Source of the DNA: Glaciecola sp. UBA2563
GTDB lineage: Bacteria; Pseudomonadota; Gammaproteobacteria; Enterobacterales; Alteromonadaceae
Reading direction: 5' to 3'
Assembly: GCA_002340325.1 (NCBI GenBank)
Contig: DDLV01000036.1
Span: forward strand, 22,785-86,784
Length of the DNA: 64,000 bases
In this document: in pieces, positions 54,617 through 63,667 of the stretch
Position numbering within the stretch: position 1 is the stretch's first letter
How the letters are laid out: every line of letters begins with the position of its first letter
Notes under the pieces: generated by a model
Databases searched by the model: none
What the model saw: the letters and a program-made list of their open reading frames with translations, nothing else
What the model was told of the DNA's origin: nothing
Position numbers and translations under genes: made by a program

Positions 54617-56503
54617 TTAGTGTTTATTATCATTAATTTTTTTTAGACGTCGCCATAACGTGGTTTGGCTCAGTCCGAGATGTTTTGCTGTACGCTTTTT
54701 GTCGCCATTAAACTTGGCGAGTGTTTCTATCAATAAATCTGTTTCGACTTGTTTTAAAACGCCTAACTCTTCGTTTGAGTTTTGATTTGAAAAAAGCTCA
54801 GGAGCTATTTGTGCCAGTTGATACGGAATTGTGGCGAATTGTTTTGTCTGTTGAACGCTAACGAGTAGGCGCTCAATAACGTTTTCCAATTCTCTGATAT
54901 TGCCAGGCCATGCGTAGTTGAGAAGTGATTTGGCTATGGTATTTATAATCTGTTCTGCGTTATAAGGAGAGTTAAACTCGATAAGAATTTGATGTGCAAT
55001 TTCTTGTGCAATAAATAAAACGTCGTCACCTCGTTCCCGAAGTGGCGGTAATTGAATGGAAAATACATTTAATCGATAAAACAGATCTTCCCTAAACTTC
55101 CCTTGATTGACCAACGTCTTGAGGCACTTATTGGAAGCAGCAATTAGCTTTAAATCAACAGGTATTTCTTTGTTTTCACCAATCGGTCTGAAAGACTTTT
55201 CTTGTAAGAACCTCAAGAGTTTGGCTTGTTGATCCAACGCTAACTCACTGATTTCATCTAGAAACAGAGAACCGCCGTTAGCTGCTTCAACCAACCCTTT
55301 CTTGCCGCCTCTGCGCGCACCGGTAAACGCACCGTCTCGATGGCCAAACAGCTCACCTTCAAACAAATCACTTGGAATGGCGCTACAATTTAGGGCGATG
55401 AAACAGCCTTGGTTGTATGTGCTTCTGTCGTGAATTGCTCTTGCAATTAATTCCTTCCCGGTGCCCGTTTCGCCGTAAATTAAGGTATTTGAGCGAGTTG
55501 TGGCAAACGCACTTACCTGATTTAGTATCTGATGCATGGCATCTGACTGGTAAATCAGCGTTGACTTTGTCGGAGTAGTCTTGAGTATCTTACTTTTTGT
55601 GCTTTTGGGATACAGCTGAAAAACGAATGTTTTATTACCACCTATATTTAAAATATCGCGGTGAAACCACCAATCACGGCCGTTAAACTGAAATTCACCA
55701 TCTGACTGTTCTAAATTTTCAGCGGCAAACAGGTTGCTCAACTCAGTATCAAATGCATCTGTTAGTCCCAAATCTTGTTTTGCAGCATGGTTCATGGTTA
55801 TTGACAAACCATCTTTATCCAGCATGATTATTGGCGTTCTGGCGTCGTGAATTAACCACTTTCCTAACGCAAAGTCGACTCGCGTCAGTCGTTCTGATCT
55901 TGCAAGTTCAATGGCGTCGTTGATCGATTTTTTGCAGCCTTGCTCGGAATATAACAAGAATGCATCTTTGCCATGTTGCGCTGCCATCCCACAGACAAGG
56001 CTCGCACTGACAAAGGCAATATCGCTTTTTTTGCTATAAATCTGAAAGTGTTCTCGCGCTTGGTCAGGTGTTGAATACAAACATTCATCGATAGTTACAT
56101 CGAGATGGCTTTGTAGTAATGTTGCAAGTGGACTGGGTTTTCCGTAGTGAATGTAACATATGTTGGACGATGCTTTGCTCGCTTTGGTTATCGCCTGAAT
56201 AACGTCTTCTTCTGTGATGCCAAGGGAGACCACTGGGATTTTTAATTCTGACTTCAGATAGGCTGCATTTGAACCGGCGCTGATGATGACATCCGGATTG
56301 AATACATCAATTTGTGATTGAATTTCACGCAGGCTTCCGATGATGACGTCGTGGATCTTAAATTCGGCTTCGTCTTTAAATTCACAAAGCACGCTGCTCA
56401 TCAGCTGACTAAACTCTCGATGCCCAAATATGAGCACTTTCAGTTTAGATGTTTCTTTGTGATATTCATGCAGCATTAATAATTGTTCTTGTGTCTGACT
56501 CAT
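54617..56503 (-). CDS. Sigma54-dependent activator with PrpR_N-type sensor
   Basis: The N-terminal ~200 residues (LIFGHREFSQLMSSVLCEF, DVIISAGSNAAYLKSELKIPVVSLGIT) resemble the PrpR_N ligand domain. A PAS-like part follows, then the AAA+ domain with Walker A GETGTGKE (about residue 341), the sigma54-contacting GAFTGA loop, Walker B GGSLFLDEI and the R-finger region. A Fis-type helix-turn-helix (KRTAKHLGLSQTTLWRRLKK) ends the protein. It should sense a pathway compound and open sigma54 promoters. It is the first gene of the array; the -24/-12 site and twin palindromes upstream suggest that it drives its own operon. Confidence 0.9.
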   Translation of the reverse strand: MSQTQEQLLMLHEYHKETSKLKVLIFGHREFSQLMSSVLCEFKDEAEFKIHDVIIGSLREIQSQIDVFNPDVIISAGSNAAYLKSELKIPVVSLGITEEDVIQAITKASKASSNICYIHYGKPSPLATLLQSHLDVTIDECLYSTPDQAREHFQIYSKKSDIAFVSASLVCGMAAQHGKDAFLLYSEQGCKKSINDAIELARSERLTRVDFALGKWLIHDARTPIIMLDKDGLSITMNHAAKQDLGLTDAFDTELSNLFAAENLEQSDGEFQFNGRDWWFHRDILNIGGNKTFVFQLYPKSTKSKILKTTPTKSTLIYQSDAMHQILNQVSAFATTRSNTLIYGETGTGKELIARAIHDRSTYNQGCFIALNCSAIPSDLFEGELFGHRDGAFTGARRGGKKGLVEAANGGSLFLDEISELALDQQAKLLRFLQEKSFRPIGENKEIPVDLKLIAASNKCLKTLVNQGKFREDLFYRLNVFSIQLPPLRERGDDVLFIAQEIAHQILIEFNSPYNAEQIINTIAKSLLNYAWPGNIRELENVIERLLVSVQQTKQFATIPYQLAQIAPELFSNQNSNEELGVLKQVETDLLIETLAKFNGDKKRTAKHLGLSQTTLWRRLKKINDNKH

Positions 56504-56605
56504 AACTCACTAATCATCTGCAGCTTGCAGTAAACATAGTTGAAATTTTGAGTTTGTCTTTGCGTTGTTAATTAATTGTTATTTTTCTAACAGCTGCTCT
56601 CATTT

Positions 56606-56621
56606 ATCAACATGTGTGCCA
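56606..56621 (-). promoter_or_regulatory. Candidate sigma54 (-24/-12) promoter
   Basis: On the minus strand this reads TGGCACACATGTTGAT, matching TGGCACG-N4-TTGCW at 13 of 15 positions counting the N4 as free, with correct GG-to-G spacing. The usual GC at -12 is GA here. It is about 103 bases upstream of the activator start. Confidence 0.55.
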
Positions 56622-56720
56622 GAGTGAAATGGGTACAAGGAAGTGTTTAAATATCAATATTTTAAGCGTGTTTCGGGAGTTTTATTGGGGTGTTAGATTG
56701 AAGATGTGCTTGCGATTTTA

Positions 56721-56753
56721 TTTCATAATGAAATGAAATTTTTCAATATGAAA
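56721..56753. promoter_or_regulatory. Twin palindromes, candidate enhancer for the sigma54 activator
   Basis: TTTCATAATGAAA (56721-56733) and TTTCAATATGAAA (56741-56753) are both TTTCA-N3-TGAAA, with centres 20 bases apart (two helix turns). They lie roughly 110-140 bases upstream of the -24/-12 site, the normal place for activator binding. Confidence 0.55.
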
Positions 56754-56856
56754 TAAAAAATCGCTTTAATTTAATTGTAGCCTGAAGGTAATCTAGTAGT
56801 GAACTTAGGATAAACTGACCATCTTTTAAAACGCACTTTCTATATTCAAAAGTGTA

Positions 56857-56961
56857 TCAACGTTCATCCCAAGGGTTTAGTACCTTGAGCCCTTCAAACC
56901 TAAAATCATTGCCATTGCGTGTAACAATCGACATCTTGTGAACAACGGCCGTGCCAATCAT
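56857..56961 (-). pseudogene. Remnant of a PIN-domain (VapC-like) toxin gene
   Basis: The last 34 codons read TAVVHKMSIVTRNGNDF and FEGLKVLNPWDER then stop, the standard end of VapC-type PIN ribonucleases (x-TRN-xDF-xxxGx-VxNPW). Upstream bases encode ND in another frame where the conserved Asn-Asp is expected, so the gene is frameshifted and lacks most of its N-terminal part. No antitoxin remains visible. Confidence 0.55.
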
Positions 56962-57107
56962 TAAAATTTTGAAAGTTTGTCATATCCTTTGTTTGTAACG
57001 CGAAACTTCGAAATTTATTGCGACTCGGAGTTAAAGATAAATATTCAACACCGCAAAAAGACAACTTTGTGTCCCCTATGCTAATGAATAACGTTGATTA
57101 TCTGATG

Positions 57108-58187
57108 CTATCGAGTTTCTTTCAATGCTTGAATGACTTTAATCAGTATTTTGTAAGCTCTCTCATGGGGATACCAATTCCCATAGGCACCTGATGTCAT
57201 GGCAACGGCCAAATTTTTTTCAGGTATTACGACGAGGTGATTCCCTCCGTTACCTGAGGCCCAAAGATACTCAATCTCATCAGTTCCAAACATTCGCGTA
57301 GACTTATACCATAACATGCCATATCCATCTGCTAATGGATTATAGTCTCCAATCGCACTCGTGTTTTCTTTGAGTAATCGATTTACATAGTTGGGATCTA
57401 CGATTTGCTTATTGCCCCATTTTCCGTCATTCACAACTAAATATCCTAATTTCGCAAAATCAAGTGCAGACAAATATAAATTACCCGCACCGCCGGTCTG
57501 ATTTGACGCATTTTTGTACCAGTAGAACTCAGTGATAGCCAATGGCTCAAACACATGTCGTCGAGCAAATTCTTTTAAACTTAAACCTGTCTTTTCTTCA
57601 ATTATCGCGCCTATTAACACAGCATTGATGTCTGCATATACCCATTTATCCCCGGGTTTTCGAGCAGCAGGGACGCTTAATAAGTAATTTAGCCATTCAT
57701 CGTTTGCAATCCAACGTCCAGCATTGCCTGGCGTTGTATTATCATCTGAATCGGCATCCAAACCTGATACCATATTTAATAAATGAATGAGTTTGATATT
57801 CTTATAGTCTTCATTAATAGAAGGGTATTTATCTTTTGAGAAAAACGAATATACGTTTTGTTCAAGGTCTGTGACATACCCTTCTTGGATTGCAACGCCA
57901 AGTAACAGTGATGTAATGCTTTTTCCTGCGGAGCGTATGTCATGAATATGATTTCTCCAAAAAGAATTATAGTAATATTCAATGGCTAGTTTATCGTCTT
58001 TAATCACTATTAAAGCTCGATAGTCTCGCTGTTTGAAATCATCGATAAAATCGTCAAGATTATTTAGTGAATCTTGGTTAAAACCAACTTCGTCTGGCTC
58101 AACAACAGGGAGATTTTGAGTAGGCGTCACTTGAGCATAAGATAGCGAAGCAAAAAATATAATGATCAATAAAGCCCGTATTTTCAT
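57108..58187 (-). CDS. Class C beta-lactamase-fold serine hydrolase, exported
   Basis: A signal peptide (IRALLIIIFFASLSYAQ) precedes a class C penicillin-binding-protein-like domain. The nucleophile motif SxxK is SAGK in HDIRSAGKSITSLLLG, and the second motif is YAD in KWVYADINAVLIG, where YxN is usual, so the activity is more likely esterase or peptidase than beta-lactamase. ASGNGGNHLVVIPE stands at the third motif. The start is ATG 58187 with GGAG upstream; the frame opens at 58205. It is a single gene with long flanks. Confidence 0.85.
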   Translation of the reverse strand: MKIRALLIIIFFASLSYAQVTPTQNLPVVEPDEVGFNQDSLNNLDDFIDDFKQRDYRALIVIKDDKLAIEYYYNSFWRNHIHDIRSAGKSITSLLLGVAIQEGYVTDLEQNVYSFFSKDKYPSINEDYKNIKLIHLLNMVSGLDADSDDNTTPGNAGRWIANDEWLNYLLSVPAARKPGDKWVYADINAVLIGAIIEEKTGLSLKEFARRHVFEPLAITEFYWYKNASNQTGGAGNLYLSALDFAKLGYLVVNDGKWGNKQIVDPNYVNRLLKENTSAIGDYNPLADGYGMLWYKSTRMFGTDEIEYLWASGNGGNHLVVIPEKNLAVAMTSGAYGNWYPHERAYKILIKVIQALKETR

Positions 58188-58632
58188 GGATACTCCGTGA
58201 TTCATCCAATTAATATTTGTTGAATATTAAGTTTACATTGCTTATGGAATGAAATTAAACAATGATTGTTGATAAAAGAGACGTTACCTCTATTAATACA
58301 GTAGCGTCTGTTCTGGGCGATGTCGTTTAGAGGTATGAAAGTGAGTTACTAGCAATAGCGTCCTTGCTATGACTAAGTCTATTCAGTGTGCAGATGATTT
58401 CCCTGTAAGAATACCGCTCAAAATGGTGTGTATATATAGCGCCAGGGTTCGTTTTACGTGCTAACGAGACGAATCATTCTCGAGTCGAACGTCAGTCAAC
58501 AGCAGAAAAAGATGGTTTGAGTAAAGCTTATGTTGAATTTTTTAAAGCGAATGCCTTCACGTCCACTTATTGCAAAAAAACCAGTTAAAACGCACTGTAT
58601 TTATGGGCCAATATAAAACCAACTACACCCAA
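58188..58632. other. Intergenic stretch of about 440 bases
   Basis: A plus-strand frame near 58455-58605 without a start codon reads RANETNHSRVERQSTAEKDG and AYVEFFKANAF before a stop; it may be a decayed gene fragment, but I do not recognise it. The part next to 58187 should contain the hydrolase promoter. Nothing else is supported. Confidence 0.35.
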
Positions 58633-59034
58633 TTAATTCTCGGTCAATTGAAGAATAAATCCCATCTGTTCTGTTAAACCAACATCCTGAATTTTCCAGC
58701 CATTGATACCAGTACGTTGTTCCGTTTTTGATAGCGCGATATTTTTGTCATGCAAGCGCGCAATGGCACTTTCCAAATCTGACACGCCAAGCGAAAGTAA
58801 AAACAAGCCTTCTCCTTTTTCTTTTAGAATATCCGCAACAACAGAGTCGGTAGTGGTCGGCATTACCAATACTAGATAAGCATCACCGAGACGAAATGAA
58901 GCGGTTTCTACTTGCCTTTTTTGCAGCGCATGCCGTTCGGCTTTTTTCCCCAATAGGGTTTCAAACAAGGTTGCTTTACTGTCTAAATCTCTTACGAGAA
59001 TGTTTATATGATGTATTCGCTTTGGTGTAGACAT
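58633..59034 (-). CDS. VOC-family protein, methylmalonyl-CoA-epimerase-like
   Basis: A small vicinal-oxygen-chelate protein with two beta-alpha-beta-beta-beta modules. IHHINILVRDLDSKATLFETLLG has the first metal His, and KGEGLFLLSLGVSDLESAIARLHDKNI resembles the GEG-H-A-V-D motif of methylmalonyl-CoA epimerase, although the His of that motif is replaced by Leu. QMGFILQLTE ends the second module with a possible Gln rather than the usual Glu. With ligands changed, the activity is uncertain. ATG 59034 is preceded by GAGGGT. Confidence 0.7.
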   Translation of the reverse strand: MSTPKRIHHINILVRDLDSKATLFETLLGKKAERHALQKRQVETASFRLGDAYLVLVMPTTTDSVVADILKEKGEGLFLLSLGVSDLESAIARLHDKNIALSKTEQRTGINGWKIQDVGLTEQMGFILQLTEN

Positions 59035-59266
59035 CAAACGGTACCCTCAAATTGAGTATTGTGGATATCAACTGTAGACAGTGACGGGAAACTTTAAAAG
59101 CTTCGCATATATGTGCTACTTAATGAAAAAACTCTACTCATTGTTTTTACATACGTGTCGTATTAAGATTTTTCATGATTTTTCAATTATTTAACAAACA
59201 ATTAAAAACATCTACATGATATTTTTGATACACTCGCGAGATCAGTTTTTCGTGTAGGTCAATCTT

Positions 59267-60832
59267 ATGTTTAATCAGTTCAATGGCACTGAAGGAAACG
59301 TTAAAAACGATATCTTATCTGGGATAACAGTTGCATTAGCACTCGTTCCCGAAGCGGTTGCGTTTGCTTTTGTTGCAGGCGTTGAACCAATGGTTGGTTT
59401 ATACGCTGCCTTTATGATGGGTTTGATTACCTCTGCAATTGGCGGTAGGCCTGGGATGATCTCAGGTGCGACGGGCGCAATGGCCGTTGTTATGGTAAGT
59501 CTGGTGATGCAGCATGGCGTTCAGTACTTATTTGCCGCAGTGCTGTTAGCTGGTGTAATTCAAATACTTGCTGGTATCTTTCGTCTCGGAAAATTTATTC
59601 GTCTTGTGCCTTATCCTGTTATGCTTGGGTTTGTTAATGGTCTAGCGATAGTGATATTTCTGGCGCAACTGGGGCAGTTTAAGGTGCTTGACCTCAGCGG
59701 TGAATATCAATGGATGTCGGGTGCGATGTTGTATTTGATGCTGGGTTTGGTGGTATTGACTATGGCAATCATTTACATATTACCCAAACTGACCAAGGCG
59801 GTTCCCGCGTCTCTTGTCGCCATTGTGACCGTTACGCTATTGGTTCATGGGTTGGATCTTGATGCTAGAACAGTCATTGATTTTGTGCGTGATATGGTGC
59901 CAGAGGCGCAAAAAGAAGGCGTTACACTTGCCGGTGAGCTTCCAACATTTGCTATCCCTGCTGTACCTTTTACGCTTGAAACGCTGCGAATTATTTTACC
60001 CACCGCAATTATTTTAGCGCTTGTTGGATTAATAGAATCGTTACTTACCTTATCACTTATCGATGAAATGACCGATACGCGAGGCCGCGGCAACAAGGAG
60101 TGTATTGGACAAGGCGTGGCGAATTCGGTTAACGGTGTGTTTGGTGGTATGGGTGGATGCGCAATGATTGGTCAATCCATGATTAATATCAACAGCGGCG
60201 GGAGAGGGCGACTCTCTGGTATTACAGCAGCATTGGTCCTGCTTGCGTTTATTTTGTTTGCAGCACCATTAATCGAAATGATCCCATTAGCAGCCTTAGT
60301 CGGTGTCATGTTCGTGGTAGTAATTGGTACGTTCGAATGGGCGAGTTTTAGAATTATCAGAGGCGTTAACAAAGAAGATGCTTTCGTTTTATTCCTTGTT
60401 ACCGCTATCACGGTCATTGCTGACCTTGCTATTGCGGTAATCGTCGGGGTCATCGTATCTGCGCTCGTCTTTGCGTGGAAGCATGCAACGCATATAAACG
60501 CCAAACAACACACGGACAAAGATGGCTGGAAGGTCTATGACTTGGAGGGGCCGTTATTCTTTGGTTCAGTAAGTCATTTCAGGGATATCTTTACGCCGCA
60601 AACCGACCCGCAGGACGTCGTGATAGACTTTCAGGAATCAAGAATATGGGATTCTTCAGGCATTGATGCCCTTGATAGTCTCGCCGATAAATACCAAGCG
60701 AATGGTAAAACGCTTCACATTCGGCATATCAGCCCTGAATGTAGACGCTTATTGAAAAAAGCGGGTAAATACGTCGAAATAAACGTAAATGAAGATCCTC
60801 GTTATCGCGTAGCGACTGACAAATTAGCGTAA
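59267..60832 (+). CDS. SulP-family anion transporter with STAS domain
   Basis: The membrane part opens with NDILSGITVALALVPEAVAFAFVAGVEPMVGLYAAF, the SulP signature, and includes SGATGAMAVV and NSVNGVFGGMGGCAMIGQSMINI, typical of the YbaR/YchM branch. The C-terminal STAS domain (about residues 420-510; LEGPLFFGSVSHF, VVIDFQESRIWDSSGIDALD) regulates transport. Relatives carry sulfate, bicarbonate or dicarboxylates, often with sodium; the substrate is not clear. The gene stands alone and ends in a bidirectional terminator shared with the dsbA-like gene. Confidence 0.9.
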   Translation: MFNQFNGTEGNVKNDILSGITVALALVPEAVAFAFVAGVEPMVGLYAAFMMGLITSAIGGRPGMISGATGAMAVVMVSLVMQHGVQYLFAAVLLAGVIQILAGIFRLGKFIRLVPYPVMLGFVNGLAIVIFLAQLGQFKVLDLSGEYQWMSGAMLYLMLGLVVLTMAIIYILPKLTKAVPASLVAIVTVTLLVHGLDLDARTVIDFVRDMVPEAQKEGVTLAGELPTFAIPAVPFTLETLRIILPTAIILALVGLIESLLTLSLIDEMTDTRGRGNKECIGQGVANSVNGVFGGMGGCAMIGQSMININSGGRGRLSGITAALVLLAFILFAAPLIEMIPLAALVGVMFVVVIGTFEWASFRIIRGVNKEDAFVLFLVTAITVIADLAIAVIVGVIVSALVFAWKHATHINAKQHTDKDGWKVYDLEGPLFFGSVSHFRDIFTPQTDPQDVVIDFQESRIWDSSGIDALDSLADKYQANGKTLHIRHISPECRRLLKKAGKYVEINVNEDPRYRVATDKLA

Positions 60833-60862
60833 AAAAAATGCAGCTGAAATGCTGCATTTTTT
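60833..60862. terminator. Bidirectional Rho-independent terminator
   Basis: AAAAATGCAGC and GCTGCATTTTT pair around TGAAAT and are flanked by A and T runs, serving both the SulP gene and the convergent dsbA-like gene. Confidence 0.88.
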
Positions 60863-60883
60863 AATCAACACGCTCTAGTACAC

Positions 60884-61516
60884 TCAGTCTTGTTCAAGCA
60901 ACCATAAAATAAGGCTTATCGCCTCATCAACGGTTCGTGTTCCACCTTGAATAACCAAGTATTTTCCATTAACGATAAAGGTAGGCACGCCAGTAAGGTG
61001 GCGGCGCTTTTCATTCAATGATTTTTGATTGCGGTTGAGCAACGAATTAACGGCAAAGCTTTTGGCATGCTTATCAAAATCTTCACCGCTAACGCCATTA
61101 GCGATAAACAAATTACGAAAATCTTCTAGTTTAGATATATTGCGCGCTTGTCCTTGTACATGGATGTAGTTGAAGATTGCGCCGATAAGCTCTTCTTCTT
61201 TATCAAGCTGTTTGCCAATCATCATCGCTTTCGTGGCATATTCCTGTATAGCAGGACTAGTAGAGCCTAAAAAGTTAGCGTGTACTTTTGTAAGTTTCGT
61301 ACCTTCGGGTAGCTGATTTTTTATCTCTGCGACTAATGGTTGCGTTCTGTAACAAACAGGGCACCAAAACGAAAAATACTCTTTTACTTCAGGTTTTGCA
61401 GTGCGTTCTTCAGATATGACATTGTAATGGACTCCTTCTTGCCATAACTTGACTTGAGCACATGCCTGCAGCGGCAGTAAAAAGGCTAAAACAACACCAA
61501 TAACAGCTTTTTTCAT
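60884..61516 (-). CDS. dsbA: DsbA-like thiol:disulfide oxidoreductase with CPVC active site
   Basis: A signal peptide (VIGVVLAFLLPLQACA) precedes a thioredoxin-fold DsbA. The active site is C52-P-V-C55 in EYFSFWCPVCY; DsbA normally has CPHC, and changing the His alters redox potential. The helical insertion follows, and the cis-proline is in TGVPTFIVNGKY. It would oxidise cysteines of exported proteins in the periplasm. With CPVC it might be weaker as an oxidant. No dsbB gene is near. It lies 167 bases downstream of btuB on the same strand and may share its transcript. Confidence 0.85.
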   Translation of the reverse strand: MKKAVIGVVLAFLLPLQACAQVKLWQEGVHYNVISEERTAKPEVKEYFSFWCPVCYRTQPLVAEIKNQLPEGTKLTKVHANFLGSTSPAIQEYATKAMMIGKQLDKEEELIGAIFNYIHVQGQARNISKLEDFRNLFIANGVSGEDFDKHAKSFAVNSLLNRNQKSLNEKRRHLTGVPTFIVNGKYLVIQGGTRTVDEAISLILWLLEQD

Positions 61517-61683
61517 AACTTTCCTATACAGTCGTTAACGTCATTCGACGCTCGTCGAATGCTAATCTCGGTTAAAAATTGAACACAGATAAACGCGCTC
61601 TAAAATAATTTGAGCACTGGCACCCGTTATAGTTCACTTAAAGGCACCATGCTCTGTATTCGACAATTACCACATTATCTTTA

Positions 61684-63591
61684 TCAAAAAGTATAACTTG
61701 CTCCCGCTTGAATGGAAATTCCATTTCCTTGAAAACCAATGACGTTCTCATATGATTTATCAAACAAGTTCTCAATTTTGGCGTTAAATACAAGCGAGTC
61801 GCTATAAGTATATCGATAATTCACATTTACCAGCCAATAGCTATCTAATGTAAGCGTTCGAGGCGAGGGCGGTTCACTCGGGAAAAATCTATCTAAACGC
61901 GAGCCTGTATAGTCTGCTTGCAAATAAATATTTTGCCGATTATCCAATGCGTAGTTAATCCAGAATCCACCTGCATGCTCAGCTCTTCGCAGTTCCTCTG
62001 CGTTATTTTCAGTGGCATCCAAATATGCATAGTTAACTTGCCAACTGATTTTGCCTTCATCGCCAGATAACACGAGTTCAAGCCCTTGCTGTTCGCTAAG
62101 TACTTCTGCATTGCCAGCGGTAAACCCAAAGGTTTCAGGGATAAATACAAAGCCAAGAATCTCATTTTCGAGCTTGGTATCAAAGAATGATACCGCGATA
62201 TCTATGTTGTCTAGTGCAATATTGGCGCCTAATTCACTGCTATATGACAACTCTGGTTGTAAATCGGGGTTACCCGTAAATGTATCGGGGAAGAAGCCAA
62301 ACCTTTCTGTAAAACTCGGGTTTTTTATGGCTTTACCCCTGCTGATAAAAGCAGATATTGCGTCATTGATTTGCCATCTCGCCGCTAAACGGAAGCTTGA
62401 TTCATCGTCAAATTCATCATTATTGTCATAGCGATAATGTGCACTAAATGCTAAGTCATCAAAAGAGCGAAAGCCAAATGTCGAATCAATCAAAAATGCA
62501 TTTGTCGACGTAGACTGTGATTGATTAGGATCGCCGAACATTGTCGCCACACCGCGCTGCTCAAAGTCTTCATCTGTATATTCATAACTAAGATTGACAC
62601 GACTAAGGGGATTAATGTCAAATTGATTGTTCCATACTAAACGCTGTTTCTGACCTTTTGAGGACGCGTCTGAATCAGGAAATGTGATATTGAGATTTTC
62701 GTTTTCAGTGAACTGATAAATCAGATACTGAGAGTACATGCTATTGGCCGGCGTAAACGCCCAATCAATTGAAGCAATAAAGCGTGAGCCTTCAGTCTTA
62801 AAATCCTGATCGGTCGGTAATCCTGTCGTAAAGTTCGTCCCGTCATAATCATTTTCGTAATCAAGGTAATTAGCAGACGCTTTAATGATATTTGCGTTAT
62901 CAATTTCGTAAGAAAGATTAGCGAAGACATTGGTATTGGTGTATCCATCATCTTCATCACCTTCTCGCGAGATATTTTCGCCGTCAGTGGATAGATGACT
63001 TACCCCAACATTAAACGAAATGTCATCGATATTCATGCCATACAGGCCATTAGCTGAAAATAGAGAGTTGTTTCCAATCCTTGCGCCAATGGCACCTTTT
63101 TGTTGGTTTTGACTCTCCTGTCTCGTCACAATATTGATGATGCCAGACATCGCAGCGCTTCCCCACAAGGCACTTTGTGGTCCCTTTAGTATTTCAATTC
63201 TCTCAATGTTATCCGTCAGAAGGTGAGCAAAATCAGTAAGTCCGCCTTGAGCGGCGTCGTTTATTTCAATGCCATCAATCGTTACCAATATATGATTACT
63301 CTCGCTTCCCCGGAATCTAATTTCTGTTAATGACCCAGTAGGACCTGACGCAGAAATATTTGTGCTAGGTATTGTGCGTAGCAACTCCGTTAACGTTATT
63401 GCGCCTGAGTTTTCAATTTGCTGGCGATCAATCACTTGAAGGCTGCCGGCAATCTTGTTTTGGTCTATCATCGAACGTGTTGATGTTATGGTGATGACTT
63501 CAGTGGTTTCTTGTGCAGCTGCTTCTGAAATAGGCAATACGACGCCTATAGCAGGACACAGCACTGCTAGCGCTTTGGTATTTATGGACAT
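61684..63591 (-). CDS. btuB: Vitamin B12 TonB-dependent receptor (BtuB-like)
   Basis: A signal peptide (CPAIGVVLPISEAAAQ) is followed by the TonB box ETTEVITITSTRS, the plug (SLTEIRFRGSESNHILVTIDGIEINDAAQG, IERIEILKGPQSALWGSAAMSGIINIVT) and a 22-strand barrel ending in IQAGASYTF. GSxxNHILVTIDGIxIND is characteristic of BtuB-type receptors. The cobalamin riboswitch directly upstream supports B12 as ligand. ATG 63591 gives the normal signal peptide and has AGGA nine bases upstream; the frame opens at 63627. About 635 residues, as for E. coli BtuB. Confidence 0.93.
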   Translation of the reverse strand: MSINTKALAVLCPAIGVVLPISEAAAQETTEVITITSTRSMIDQNKIAGSLQVIDRQQIENSGAITLTELLRTIPSTNISASGPTGSLTEIRFRGSESNHILVTIDGIEINDAAQGGLTDFAHLLTDNIERIEILKGPQSALWGSAAMSGIINIVTRQESQNQQKGAIGARIGNNSLFSANGLYGMNIDDISFNVGVSHLSTDGENISREGDEDDGYTNTNVFANLSYEIDNANIIKASANYLDYENDYDGTNFTTGLPTDQDFKTEGSRFIASIDWAFTPANSMYSQYLIYQFTENENLNITFPDSDASSKGQKQRLVWNNQFDINPLSRVNLSYEYTDEDFEQRGVATMFGDPNQSQSTSTNAFLIDSTFGFRSFDDLAFSAHYRYDNNDEFDDESSFRLAARWQINDAISAFISRGKAIKNPSFTERFGFFPDTFTGNPDLQPELSYSSELGANIALDNIDIAVSFFDTKLENEILGFVFIPETFGFTAGNAEVLSEQQGLELVLSGDEGKISWQVNYAYLDATENNAEELRRAEHAGGFWINYALDNRQNIYLQADYTGSRLDRFFPSEPPSPRTLTLDSYWLVNVNYRYTYSDSLVFNAKIENLFDKSYENVIGFQGNGISIQAGASYTF

Positions 63592-63667
63592 GGGTTTGAT
63601 TCCTTTTAAACTGTTCCACCCGAACAATTAAGTTAATGAAGTTCGATGAACGTCTCGTTCACGGTAA

